Assembly (NCBI RefSeq): GCF_026342035.1
Contig: NZ_JAPENM010000008.1
Location: 62,001 to 126,000, forward strand
Reading direction: 5' to 3'
Source of the DNA: Aldersonia sp. NBC_00410
GTDB lineage: Bacteria > Actinomycetota > Actinomycetes > Mycobacteriales > Mycobacteriaceae
Length of the DNA stretch: 64,000 nt
Both the position numbers and the translations under genes were made by a program. Under the pieces are notes generated by a model. The model searched no databases and was not told the origin of the DNA. It saw only the letters and a program-made list of their open reading frames with translations. Positions 11,350-19,289 of the stretch are shown piece by piece. Position 1 is the first letter of the stretch, and every line of letters begins with the position of its first letter.

Positions 11350-12138
11350 GTGAGGCTCCGGTGGGTGCCAGCCGTCCTCCTGTGTTGCCTTCTGTGTCAG
11401 CCGGCGACAGCGGGCGCCACGGAAACGGTTATTGACGATTTCAACGGGCCCGCCGGGACACATCCCGACCCAGGCCTGTGGGGTTACGACACCGGCGACG
11501 GGTGGTCCGAGTTGCAGACCTACACCGACTCCACCGACAACGTCTACCAGGACGGCGCGGGGCACCTCGTCATCAAGGCCGTCAAGACGGACGACGGCTA
11601 CATATCGGGCCGGATCAAGACCCAGAACAAGTTGACGATGGGTTACGGCAGGGTCGAGGCCAGCATCCAGATGCCGTCCGGCCCCGGCAACCTCCCCGCG
11701 TTCTGGCTGCTGGGCAGCGACTACCCCAGAGTCGGCCACCCCGACTGCGGTGAGATCGACATCGTCGAATACGTCAAGTCGGCTCTCCACTCCACCCTGC
11801 ACGGGCCGCAGCAGGGGGAAGCCGACTACCGACCACCTGGCACAGGCGAGTACACGGGGGTGGGGCGTTCCCAAGTGCCCGCCTTCGACCCCTCGGCAGG
11901 CTTCCACACCTACTGGATGGACCGGTCGCCCGACCTGATCACCATCGGCGTCGATGGCACGACCACCGGCGTGTTCACTCCGAACTCGCTGCCGGACGGT
12001 GCCACCTGGGTGTTCAACGACAAGCCCATGTTCGCCGTCATCAACTTCGCCATCGGCGGCCCTTGGCCCGGCACTCCGCCCGCCGGAACGCCGTTCCCGC
12101 AACAGATGGTCGTCGACTGGTTCCGATACACACCGTAA
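11350..12138 (+). CDS. Secreted glycoside hydrolase family 16 (beta-1,3-glucanase-like)
   Basis: 262 residues with a signal peptide (RLRW, then PAVLLCCLLCQPATAGA) and a single GH16 beta-jelly-roll. The catalytic signature GEIDIVE is at 134-140, giving nucleophile E135, helper D137 and acid/base E140. The surrounding IQMPSGPGNLPAFWLLG and FHTYWMDRSPDLITIGVDG fit the lichenase/laminarinase branch, which cuts beta-1,3 or mixed beta-1,3-1,4 glucans. GTG at 11350 is chosen because it overlaps the stop of a short upstream frame (GTGA); TTG at 11344 is the alternative. It is divergent from the family 2 glycosyltransferase, so it may trim or release that enzyme's product, as hydrolases do in other exopolysaccharide loci. 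The last point is inference. Confidence 0.9.
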   Translation: MRLRWVPAVLLCCLLCQPATAGATETVIDDFNGPAGTHPDPGLWGYDTGDGWSELQTYTDSTDNVYQDGAGHLVIKAVKTDDGYISGRIKTQNKLTMGYGRVEASIQMPSGPGNLPAFWLLGSDYPRVGHPDCGEIDIVEYVKSALHSTLHGPQQGEADYRPPGTGEYTGVGRSQVPAFDPSAGFHTYWMDRSPDLITIGVDGTTTGVFTPNSLPDGATWVFNDKPMFAVINFAIGGPWPGTPPAGTPFPQQMVVDWFRYTP

Positions 12139-12166
12139 GAGAACTGATGTCGGCGACAATTGGCGT

Positions 12167-13342
12167 TCAATGGCAGCGAGCCGCCACCACAATCGGCGTC
12201 GGCGGAATCCCGTTGAACCTCGACGACGTCACCGAGGTGTAGGCGCCCATCATCGGACTGACCACGACGTCGCCGACCCCCAGCGTCGGCATCGGGTAGT
12301 CGCGAGCGACGACGTCGGCGCTGTCACACGTCGGGCCCGCCAAAGTCATGGGTTCCATGACCGCTGACCGGCCGTCGTCCTCGAGCTCCGACAACGCGAG
12401 GATTGGTGGGTGGACGTCCTCGGCCATCACATTGGAGTAGCTGCCGTAGACCCCGTCGTCGAGGTAGTGCCACTGCCGGCCCGCCCGCATCGCGCTGCCG
12501 ACGACGCTGGTCAGCAGCGACATGCAGTCCGCGACGATGAAACGGCCAGGCTCGGCGAGCAGCGTGTGCTTACGGCGGTCGCTTCCGAGGGCCTCGTCGA
12601 CGACGTCGGCGATCGCGCCGATGGGCCGCGCGTCGGCCCGGTAGGACACCGGGAACCCACCACCGATGTCGATGGTCGACGCCGTCAGTCCCAGCGTCCG
12701 CTCGACGTGCTTGCTCAGCTCGAGTGTCGAACCGATCGCGCGCCGAAACGGCTCGAGCGCGCAACCCTGACTCCCCACATGGAAGCTGAAGCCCTCGAAC
12801 CGCACTCCGGCGGTGGCCACGTGTTTGACCAACAATTCGGCCTCGCCGAGTTCGGCGCCGAACTTGGTCGACAGGTCCGATTTGGCGGACGGATTGGGGA
12901 ACGCCAGCCGCACGAGGATCCGGATATCGGATTCGCGGCCGACGAACTTCTGGGCCTCGATCTGGTTGTCGACGACGAAGGTGCGGATGCCCCGCCCGTA
13001 GGCGTAGCTGATGTCCGCCGGCTTCTTGACCGGATGGGTGTAGATGCACCGGGACATCGGGACACCCAGCGCCGCAACGAGGTCCACTTCGGCTGCGGTG
13101 GCTACGTCGAAACTGCTGCCGCACGCGGCCAGCACGGTCAGCACCGCTGGGTGCGGCAGGGCCTTGACCGCATAGTGCAGCCGAAATCCCCGAAGGTGTT
13201 CGGTGAGCAGCGAATATTGCACGGCCACCCGATGCGGGTCGAGCACCAGCAGCGGCGTGCCGTGTTCGGCCACCAGGTCCCGCCACTGTCCGCCTTGGGC
13301 GCGCAACGCATTGCGCAGCTGCGATCGTCGGCGCGCGTTCAT
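12167..13342 (-). CDS. PLP-dependent ornithine/lysine decarboxylase-like enzyme (alanine-racemase fold)
   Basis: 391-residue fold III PLP enzyme. The PLP lysine is in LHYAVKALPHP near residue 60, followed by SFDVATAAEVDL, FSFHVGSQ, IDIGGGFPVSYRADA, the phosphate-contacting EPGRFIVAD and GPTCDSAD, whose Cys-Asp pair completes the active site in the eukaryote-type ornithine decarboxylase family. All key residues are present, so an active decarboxylase of ornithine or lysine giving a polyamine is likely; the substrate cannot be read from sequence. The ATG of MNARRRSQ overlaps the stop of the upstream membrane protein as ATGA. The gene ends 28 bp from the convergent GH16 gene. Diaminopimelate decarboxylase is less likely because of the GPTCD motif. 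Confidence 0.88.
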   Translation of the reverse strand: MNARRRSQLRNALRAQGGQWRDLVAEHGTPLLVLDPHRVAVQYSLLTEHLRGFRLHYAVKALPHPAVLTVLAACGSSFDVATAAEVDLVAALGVPMSRCIYTHPVKKPADISYAYGRGIRTFVVDNQIEAQKFVGRESDIRILVRLAFPNPSAKSDLSTKFGAELGEAELLVKHVATAGVRFEGFSFHVGSQGCALEPFRRAIGSTLELSKHVERTLGLTASTIDIGGGFPVSYRADARPIGAIADVVDEALGSDRRKHTLLAEPGRFIVADCMSLLTSVVGSAMRAGRQWHYLDDGVYGSYSNVMAEDVHPPILALSELEDDGRSAVMEPMTLAGPTCDSADVVARDYPMPTLGVGDVVVSPMMGAYTSVTSSRFNGIPPTPIVVAARCH

Positions 13343-13836
13343 CGGGCTCCTTCGGATGCCGATCGGCCGACCATCAGCAGGCGATGGAACCGTTCGTAGC
13401 TGAAGATCGCCAGCACGTAGAAGCCGATATCCGCCACCAACTTGGCGAAGATCCACCCGACCACCGTGCTACCGAACAGGATCGGCCCAAGGTAATAGGC
13501 CAGTGGCCGGACGATCAGGCTGTCGAGAACCTCGGCGGGCCCGAACTCGACGGCGACGCTACGCAGCGCGAGCGCATTCGCGACCAATGCACGTCGCACC
13601 GGGTGCAGCGACGGATGCGAGCGGGAGGCGATGCGGACCGCGGCGAGGTACGCCGCGGCGTAGTAGCCGACCAAGGCGCCGATAGTGGCGACCAACGCGG
13701 CCGCAGCCAAGGATCCGGTGATCTGGAAGGCGATCGCGGCGCCGCCGAGTTCGCCCACCGTTCCGGCGATTTCGCACGGCAGATATCGCCGCACCCATTC
13801 CACAAGCTTTCGACCCAACCTGCGGTCTCGAACCAT
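13339..13836 (-). CDS. Multi-pass membrane protein of unknown family, coupled to the decarboxylase
   Basis: 165 residues with about four hydrophobic stretches: IAGTVGELGGAAIAFQITG, SLAAAALVATIGALVGYYAA, RPLAYYLGPILFGSTVVGW and VADIGFYVLAIF, between basic ends. I do not recognise the family. Its stop overlaps the start of the PLP decarboxylase (ATGA), so the two are made together; a transporter or membrane anchor for the decarboxylase product is one guess. The 140 bp upstream, up to ribE, should contain its promoter unless it is read through from ribE. Confidence 0.75.
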   Translation of the reverse strand: MVRDRRLGRKLVEWVRRYLPCEIAGTVGELGGAAIAFQITGSLAAAALVATIGALVGYYAAAYLAAVRIASRSHPSLHPVRRALVANALALRSVAVEFGPAEVLDSLIVRPLAYYLGPILFGSTVVGWIFAKLVADIGFYVLAIFSYERFHRLLMVGRSASEGAR

Positions 13837-13979
13837 GCATGAACTATCCCGTTAGGTGCCACGCCCGCGGATGAGTAGCGGCCTACCCGATTTCCCGCGA
13901 TATCCGAAGGACGTCGCCGCATCGGGGAGGTGAGTAGTCACAGGGATTAGGGGTCCCGCGCCTCTTCCGTCCTGTCCAC

Positions 13980-14636
13980 TCAGGCGTTGTCCCCGCTGGT
14001 GGGAGTCGTATTCCAGAGGGAGAGCCGCTCGACGTACTTGGCGATGACGTCCACTTCCAGGTTCACCGGTGCCCCGACCGGTGCCTGCCCGAGGGTGGTC
14101 AGTTCGAGCGTCGTGGGGATCAGCGACACCTCGAACCAGTCCGCGCCCTCCTCGCCGCCGCTTGCGGCGCCATCGCCACGGCCGAGCGCCGACACGGTGA
14201 GCGAGATGCCGTCCACCGTGATCGAGCCCTTCTCGACCACATACCGCGCGATCTGGGCGGGCAGCGCGATCCGCACCACTTCCCAATGCTCCGACGGGGA
14301 TCGGGACACGACATGTCCGGTGGCATCGACATGCCCCTGCACCAGGTGACCGCCGAGTCGGCTGTTCAGCGCTGCCGCACGTTCCAGATTGACTCGGCTA
14401 CCCACCTCGAGCGCGCCGAGGCTGGACCGGTTCAGCGTCTCGGCCATCACATCTGCGGTGAACGAACCGCCCGCAAGCACATCGACGACGGTAAGGCACA
14501 CGCCGTTCACCGCGATCGAATCCCCATGTCCCGCATCGGAAGTCACGACCTCGCCGCGCAGCGTGAAGCGAGCCGCATCGCCCAGATCCGCTTTTTCTAG
14601 CACCTCGCCCAGCTCTTCGACGATGCCGGTGAACAC
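13980..14636 (-). CDS. ribE: Riboflavin synthase, alpha chain
   Basis: Dismutates two molecules of 6,7-dimethyl-8-ribityllumazine to riboflavin. The 218 residues show the two internal lumazine-binding repeats: FTGIVEELGEVL..., GHGDSIAVNGVCLTV and GGHLVQGHVDATG in the first half; KGSITVDGISLTV and LIPTTLELTTLG in the second. I start at the GTG giving VFTGIVEE because AAGGAG lies eight bases upstream (14645-14650); the upstream GTG three codons earlier overlaps that ribosome binding site. A glycine/glutamate-rich insert (GDGAASGGEEG) sits in the second repeat. It follows ribD at once, as ribG-ribC do in mycobacteria. Confidence 0.97.
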   Translation of the reverse strand: MFTGIVEELGEVLEKADLGDAARFTLRGEVVTSDAGHGDSIAVNGVCLTVVDVLAGGSFTADVMAETLNRSSLGALEVGSRVNLERAAALNSRLGGHLVQGHVDATGHVVSRSPSEHWEVVRIALPAQIARYVVEKGSITVDGISLTVSALGRGDGAASGGEEGADWFEVSLIPTTLELTTLGQAPVGAPVNLEVDVIAKYVERLSLWNTTPTSGDNA

Positions 14637-14648
14637 GTGTCGCACTCC

Positions 14649-15710
14649 TTAGTCTTTGTCCGTGGTGCCGTTCGCGGAACCACGGTCGCCGGAATGGCCC
14701 GGCACCAGGCCGAGCAGAATATCCGGCCCGACCGTCTCGACGCTCTCTCTTTCGAACCGCAGCGCCTGCTCGATATTTCCGACGCCCGCGTCGCGCAGCG
14801 CCGCCGCGCCCTGGCCGAGTAGGACCGGCGCGATGTAGGCCTGGATGCGATCAACCCGCCGTGCGGCGAGAAACGCGCCGGCCAGCGTCGGCCCGCCTTC
14901 GAGCAGGACGTCGGGGTAATCGGACAATGCGTCGAGCACCTCGCCAGGGTCACGGGTGCGCAGCCGCAGCGTTGGCGCCGCGTCGTCCAGCACCCGGGCT
15001 GTGGCCGGAATCTCACCGATACCGACGATCACCCGCACGGGCTGATTCGGGGCGAGCGAGCCGTCGGGCAGGCGCGCGGTGAGCCACGGATCGTCGTACC
15101 GGACGGTGCCGGTACCGACGATGATCGCGTCGAGCTTGGCGCGTTCGGCGTGCACGCGAGCACGGGCGAGCGGGCCGGTGATCCAGCGGCTCGTGCCGTC
15201 CGCCGCCGCGCTTCGCCCGTCCAGACTGGCGGCGAATTTCCAGGTCACGTGCGGGCGGCCGTGGCGCTGGCGGTGCAGCCAGGCGCGCAGCGGACCCGCC
15301 GCCACCTCGTCGGCGAGCAGGCCGCGCTGCACCGCGATCCCGGCGGCTTCGAGCGTCTCCGCGCCACCGCGTGCGAGCGGATTGGGATCGGCGAGGGCGA
15401 AGTACACCGCGGCCACACCCGCGTCGATCAAAGCCTCGGCGCACGGCGGCGTCCGCCCGGTGTGATTGCAGGGTTCGAGGGTGACGACTGCGGTCCCGCC
15501 ACGGGCCCGCTCCCCCGCTGCCGCGAGCGCGGAGACCTCGGCGTGCGCCCCACCCGGCGGCAGTGTCGCGCCGACACCCGCGGTGTTTCCATCCGCGTCG
15601 AGGATGACGGCGCCGACCGGCGGATTGGGGCTCGTCGTGCCACGAACCGACTCGGAAGCCTCGATCGCCGAGCGCATCGCCGCCTGCAACGCGGTCTCGG
15701 AGGTCGCCAC
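14649..15710 (-). CDS. ribD: Bifunctional diaminohydroxyphosphoribosylaminopyrimidine deaminase / 5-amino-6-(5-phosphoribosylamino)uracil reductase
   Basis: Second and third steps of riboflavin synthesis in 353 residues. The N-terminal deaminase carries SPNPPVGAVILD, the zinc HAEVSAL and PCNHTGRTPPCAEAL. The C-terminal HTP reductase begins near HVTWKFAASLDGRSAA, with RWITGPLARARVHAERAKLDAIIVGTGTVRYDDPWLTARLP and the GGPTLAGAFL loop. The start is the GTG of VATSETALQ. Its stop overlaps the ribosome binding site of ribE. The divergent ACT-domain gene starts 40 bp away, so the ribDE promoter must overlap that region. Confidence 0.97.
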   Translation of the reverse strand: MATSETALQAAMRSAIEASESVRGTTSPNPPVGAVILDADGNTAGVGATLPPGGAHAEVSALAAAGERARGGTAVVTLEPCNHTGRTPPCAEALIDAGVAAVYFALADPNPLARGGAETLEAAGIAVQRGLLADEVAAGPLRAWLHRQRHGRPHVTWKFAASLDGRSAAADGTSRWITGPLARARVHAERAKLDAIIVGTGTVRYDDPWLTARLPDGSLAPNQPVRVIVGIGEIPATARVLDDAAPTLRLRTRDPGEVLDALSDYPDVLLEGGPTLAGAFLAARRVDRIQAYIAPVLLGQGAAALRDAGVGNIEQALRFERESVETVGPDILLGLVPGHSGDRGSANGTTDKD

Positions 15711-15750
15711 ATCGGGAGTCTAACCGCCGCCGCGATGGGAAGATTTCGAC

Positions 15751-16140
15751 GTGACCGGTGAACGAGATCTGCCACGTTTGCTCGCCGGGGCCAGCCCCCG
15801 ATTACTCCCCGCCGAGTACGTATTCGTGACGGTCGCAGCCGACCGCGTGGGCGACATTCCGGCCCGCGCCCGGATCGAGGAGGACGAAGGCACGACGCTC
15901 GTCATCGAGCGCGCCGACGCCGACGCTCGTGGGTTGTCCTACGAATTCGTTGCCCGCTGGATCACGCTGGATGTGCAGTCGGCGCTCGACGCAATAGGGC
16001 TGACCGCGGCATTCGGTACCGCGCTCGCCGTCGCCGGGATCAGCTGCAACGTCCTCGCCGGGTACCACCACGATCACCTGCTGGTACCGGCCGAGGACGC
16101 GCACACGGCCGTCGAGGTACTCGAGCAGTTGTCGCCGTGA
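15751..16140 (+). CDS. ACT-domain protein
   Basis: 129 residues. A short lead (LPRLLAGASPRLLPAEYVFVTV) precedes an ACT-like domain: GLSYEFVARWITLDVQSALDAIGLTAAFGTALAVAGISCNVLAGYHHDHLLVPAEDAHTAVEVLEQL, with the typical turn GISCNVLAGYHHDHLLVP. Proteins of this small family resemble ligand-binding regulatory modules, but no function is known. It starts with GTG and ends 4 bp from the stop of the convergent lipoprotein gene. Confidence 0.8.
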   Translation: MTGERDLPRLLAGASPRLLPAEYVFVTVAADRVGDIPARARIEEDEGTTLVIERADADARGLSYEFVARWITLDVQSALDAIGLTAAFGTALAVAGISCNVLAGYHHDHLLVPAEDAHTAVEVLEQLSP

Positions 16141-16144
16141 TCGA

Positions 16145-17158
16145 TCAGCGCGACGGCGGAGGACCTCCGGGCGGACCGTACGGCGGCTGCGGCGGACTCT
16201 GCGGCGGCTGACCATACGGCGGTGGGTACTGCCCGGGCGCACCGTGGGGCCACGGGTTCTGCCCCGGCTGACCGTACGGCTGTTGGCCCTGGCCCGGCTG
16301 ACCATACGGCGACGGTCCTTGGCCGGGAGGGCCATAGGGCTGCTGCCCTTGACCGGGCTGGCCGTAGGGCTGCGGCTGCCCCGGAGTGCCGTAGGGCCAC
16401 GGGTTCTGCCCCGGCGGACCGGATGGCTGGTACTGCCCGGCACCGGGATCGAATGGGGGCGGCGTCTTCCTGCCGCGCCGCCGCAGCAGGACGATGACCA
16501 CGATCGCAATGACTACGACTGCAATCGCGATGGCGATCAGCACCCAGATGAGGGGGCCGTCGAGGATTGCCGCCGCGCTCGGCTCTGCGCTTGCGGTTGC
16601 CTGCACATCGACGACGCCCTGCTCGTTCGGCGTAAAGGTGACTGTGCGGTCGTGGTTGCTCAGTTCGCCGTCGGTGGAGGTGACCTTGCCGGGGAAGGTG
16701 AACGTGAACCGGATGTCCGCCTTATCGAGGGCCTCGCTCATGTCGAACATTTCCTCGTCGCCCGACCCGGCCGCGTCGCGCAGATCGAGAGAGCCGGCGA
16801 TCTCGAACGTGTCGCCATTGCGGGTCAGCGAGAGGTCGTCTTCCGTGCTGCCGCCGAACTCTTCGAGGGACACCTTCTCGAAGGTGCACGAGATTCCGGT
16901 GTAGCCGTCCTGCTTGTAAGACTCGGCGGTCGAATTCGGCAGGTCGCAGCCCTCGTTCATCATCTCGTCTTCGAAGCTCGCATCGTCCTGCGGTAGCAGG
17001 TCGAGAACCTCGTCCGACAAGCCGAACACGATCGAACCGGAGACGGTGTTGTCGGCATCCACTTCGGCGTCGACGATGGCGCGCATACATCCGGAGAGCA
17101 CCAGGATGAGCGGCACGAGCAACAGGGGCAGGACTATGCGCCGCCGGACACGAATCAT
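16145..17158 (-). CDS. LppM-like lipoprotein with Pro/Gln/Gly/Tyr-rich tail
   Basis: 337 residues. The signal peptide ends in the lipobox VLSGC near residue 23. A domain of about 170 residues (AEVDADNTVSGSIVFGLSDEVLDLLPQ..., TFTFPGKVTSTDGELSNHDRTVTFTPNE) follows and resembles mycobacterial LppM (DUF3153). A membrane helix (WVLIAIAIAVVVIAIVVIVLL) is then followed by an RRRGRK stop-transfer signal and a cytoplasmic tail of about 100 residues built from imperfect QPYGQPGQ/GPPGQ repeats. The protein is thus anchored by both lipid and helix, with a low-complexity tail inside. In mycobacteria LppM is linked to lipoglycan/phagosome effects; here only the family is inferred. Confidence 0.85.
   Translation of the reverse strand: MIRVRRRIVLPLLLVPLILVLSGCMRAIVDAEVDADNTVSGSIVFGLSDEVLDLLPQDDASFEDEMMNEGCDLPNSTAESYKQDGYTGISCTFEKVSLEEFGGSTEDDLSLTRNGDTFEIAGSLDLRDAAGSGDEEMFDMSEALDKADIRFTFTFPGKVTSTDGELSNHDRTVTFTPNEQGVVDVQATASAEPSAAAILDGPLIWVLIAIAIAVVVIAIVVIVLLRRRGRKTPPPFDPGAGQYQPSGPPGQNPWPYGTPGQPQPYGQPGQGQQPYGPPGQGPSPYGQPGQGQQPYGQPGQNPWPHGAPGQYPPPYGQPPQSPPQPPYGPPGGPPPSR
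16160..16440. repeat. Tandem Pro-Gln-Gly-Tyr repeats in the LppM-like gene
   Basis: Imperfect 18- to 24-bp units encoding GQPYGQPGQ and GPPGQNPWP variants recur about ten times across the 3' part of the lipoprotein gene. Such low-complexity tails change length by slippage and are disordered. Confidence 0.7.
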
Positions 17159-17178
17159 GCGCTCATAATCGCAGGTTT

Positions 17179-17193
17179 CGCCCGAATCGGGCG
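17179..17193. repeat. 15-bp palindrome between HNH and LppM-like genes
   Basis: CGCCCGA and TCGGGCG flank a single A. It lies downstream of the HNH gene and just upstream of the lipoprotein start, so it could be a weak terminator or an operator. No further support is visible. Confidence 0.3.
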
Positions 17194-17203
17194 CGGTGGG
17201 CGG

Positions 17204-18607
17204 CTATGCCACCCCGCTTTCACGCTCGTAATCGATTCGGCGGCGGGCATCGCGGAGCAGCTCGTCCGGGTGGTGCCGGGTGTTGATCCCGACTCGTTGA
17301 TCCGGGTCCGTCGCGACCGGGCCGATCCACCCGGTTCGACCTGATGCAGTGGTGCGAGTTGCCCAGCCGAGTGGTCCCTCGTTGACGAGGGCGTGGCAGG
17401 AGTCGCAGGCCAGGGCGAGGTTCTCGATGTCGGTGCTACCGCCCTTGTTCCAGCCGCGGACGTGGTGCACCGCGCACAGGCTCGCGGGCGCGTCGCAGCC
17501 CGGCCGGGTGCACCCGCGATCCGCCGCGATCAATGCCAGCCGTTGATCGGACGAGGCGAGACGGTGCGCCCGGCCCAGATGCAGCGGCCTGCCGTCATTG
17601 CCGAACACGACGAGGAACGGGTGGGCCCGCTCCGCCAGCCGTAGGGCATCCGAAATCGGCAGGACACCACCGGTAGCCGTCGTTGCGACTCCGCCAGCTG
17701 CCTGTTCGAGCTGATCGATCGCCATCGTGACGATCACGATCGCCGGAAGTCCGCGCTGCTTCCCCAGCACACCCGATTCGAGGACGGTACGGAAGACCGC
17801 TGTCAGCGCGTCGTGATTGCGCTGCGCTGTGCTGCGTTGGTCGCGGCCCGCGGCCGCAGCGAGAACGTCCCGGTCGACGCCTTCGCCTGCACCACAAGGT
17901 GATTCGGGATCGTCGGGATTGTTCATTCCGGGCCGCGCCCATTTCGCCAGAATGGTGTCGAGCATCGCCCGCGCGATCGGGTCGAGCTCACCCGCCAGTC
18001 GCGACATCAGCGCATTGTCCTGACGTCCCACTGTTACGCCGCGGCGGCGGACCCTGTCCGGCTCGTCGGAAACAGTGCCGTCCGGATCGAGATGTGCCAG
18101 AAGTCGCTCCCCCGCGGACTGCACCGCTTCGGGTGTACTTGTGCGCGACAACTCGACCAGAATCGCTTCTGCCGCACGCCGATCATCCTTCGACACCGCC
18201 GCCGGAATTTTGCGCATTGCCGCACGCACCGCCCGCACATGGTCGGCTCCGATCGCACCGTCACGCTGCGCAACGGCGGTCTGCGGCAACGTGACTGGTA
18301 ATTCCGCTCCACTCGGTGCGTGCCAGACGCCGAGGTCCTGGGCTGCGGTAATCCGCGCCGACGCATCGGCCGACGATATTCGCAGCACCTCGACCAGAAA
18401 CCGCTTCGGCGACCGATGGCCGCGGGCAGCCGGAATCGACCGCTCCACCACCTCCACGATCATCCGATTCGATAACGCCTCGAGTCTTCTGCGCAACTCT
18501 TCGAGCTCCCGAAGTACATCGACGACCACCGCGTCCGACATCGTCGTGAGGTCCTGCTCGAGCAACGATTTCGCCTCCACGGCTGGTCGTTCCAAACATT
18601 GCGCCAT
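17204..18607 (-). CDS. DUF222/HNH endonuclease domain protein (13E12-repeat type)
   Basis: 467 residues. The N-terminal half is the helical DUF222 module (ELEELRRRLEALSNRMIVEV, SARITAAQDLG). The C-terminal HNH nuclease has CTRPGCDAPASLCAVHHVRGWNKGG near residue 370, then DIENLALACDSCHALVNEG, giving zinc cysteines and the catalytic histidine. This family is multi-copy in mycolata and often lies at mobile or variable positions, but no transposase or repeat flanks it here. The ATG follows a GGGGGA ribosome binding site by about five bases. Function is unknown. Confidence 0.9.
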   Translation of the reverse strand: MAQCLERPAVEAKSLLEQDLTTMSDAVVVDVLRELEELRRRLEALSNRMIVEVVERSIPAARGHRSPKRFLVEVLRISSADASARITAAQDLGVWHAPSGAELPVTLPQTAVAQRDGAIGADHVRAVRAAMRKIPAAVSKDDRRAAEAILVELSRTSTPEAVQSAGERLLAHLDPDGTVSDEPDRVRRRGVTVGRQDNALMSRLAGELDPIARAMLDTILAKWARPGMNNPDDPESPCGAGEGVDRDVLAAAAGRDQRSTAQRNHDALTAVFRTVLESGVLGKQRGLPAIVIVTMAIDQLEQAAGGVATTATGGVLPISDALRLAERAHPFLVVFGNDGRPLHLGRAHRLASSDQRLALIAADRGCTRPGCDAPASLCAVHHVRGWNKGGSTDIENLALACDSCHALVNEGPLGWATRTTASGRTGWIGPVATDPDQRVGINTRHHPDELLRDARRRIDYERESGVA

Positions 18608-18763
18608 TCGATCCCCCCATCGAATATCTGGTCGGAACGCTACGCCGACCCACCGACAAGTTTCGTAGCGTGCGCATAGCTCCGCCTCACGCGCGGTACA
18701 TGATTCAGGCGATGGTGTCTTCCCGACACCGCCGCCTTCTCGGGATCGAGTAGCGCACTACTC

Positions 18764-19249
18764 GTGACCGTTGTCGACTACCCGGACAACATGGGTGACG
18801 ACCGACGACGGCGGCGGACAGGTGCACTGATGGAGAACGCTCTACACACGACGGGTTTATCCGGTCCGTCGAGGCATAGCCGAGTGCAAGCGCGGGTCGA
18901 TCCCTGCGCGCGGGTCCTCCCACCGCCGGGATGTGCCCAGCAAACACGTCGCAGCACCTACCGCTCGACAGCCAATCCGTCGCGACGGCCACCGCACTCG
19001 TCCGATTACGAACGGCTGCTTCCGGTTCCGGTCACGGCGGCACGCTCCCAGCCGACACGCCGTGCCGCGTGGATCGCGGCGGGTGTGCTCGTGGTTCTCG
19101 CGGCAGTTTCGGCAGTACTCGCGTGGAACGGTCCCGTCACCGGGGAAGGACTCGACCGGCAGCACACCGAATCACGCGTCCAGCAGTCTCCGCAAATGCA
19201 TCCCGGTGGCCCCGACGATGTCGGCTCGTACGTCGTCGTCTCCCGCTGA
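18764..19249 (+). CDS. Doubtful ORF with one membrane helix
   Basis: GTG-started frame of 161 codons. The first 100 residues are arginine/proline-rich and look unconvincing. The last 60 contain a clear helix (AAWIAAGVLVVLAAVSAVLAW) and a polar end (MHPGGPDDVGSYVVVSR), so a shorter real protein starting near SDYERLLPVPV is possible. No family is recognised, and no ribosome binding site favours this start. Confidence 0.35.
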   Translation: MTVVDYPDNMGDDRRRRRTGALMENALHTTGLSGPSRHSRVQARVDPCARVLPPPGCAQQTRRSTYRSTANPSRRPPHSSDYERLLPVPVTAARSQPTRRAAWIAAGVLVVLAAVSAVLAWNGPVTGEGLDRQHTESRVQQSPQMHPGGPDDVGSYVVVSR

Positions 19250-19289
19250 CCCCACTACACAGGCCACCAGCCGTGACATGTTCGCGGCG

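Noticed and set aside
17204-18607. HNH/DUF222 gene as part of a mobile element
   Set aside because: No transposase, inverted repeats or integrase flank it; the family is common as stand-alone genes.
18705-18992. 95-codon minus-strand ORF overlapping the start of the doubtful plus ORF
   Set aside because: No ribosome binding site, no motif and atypical composition.
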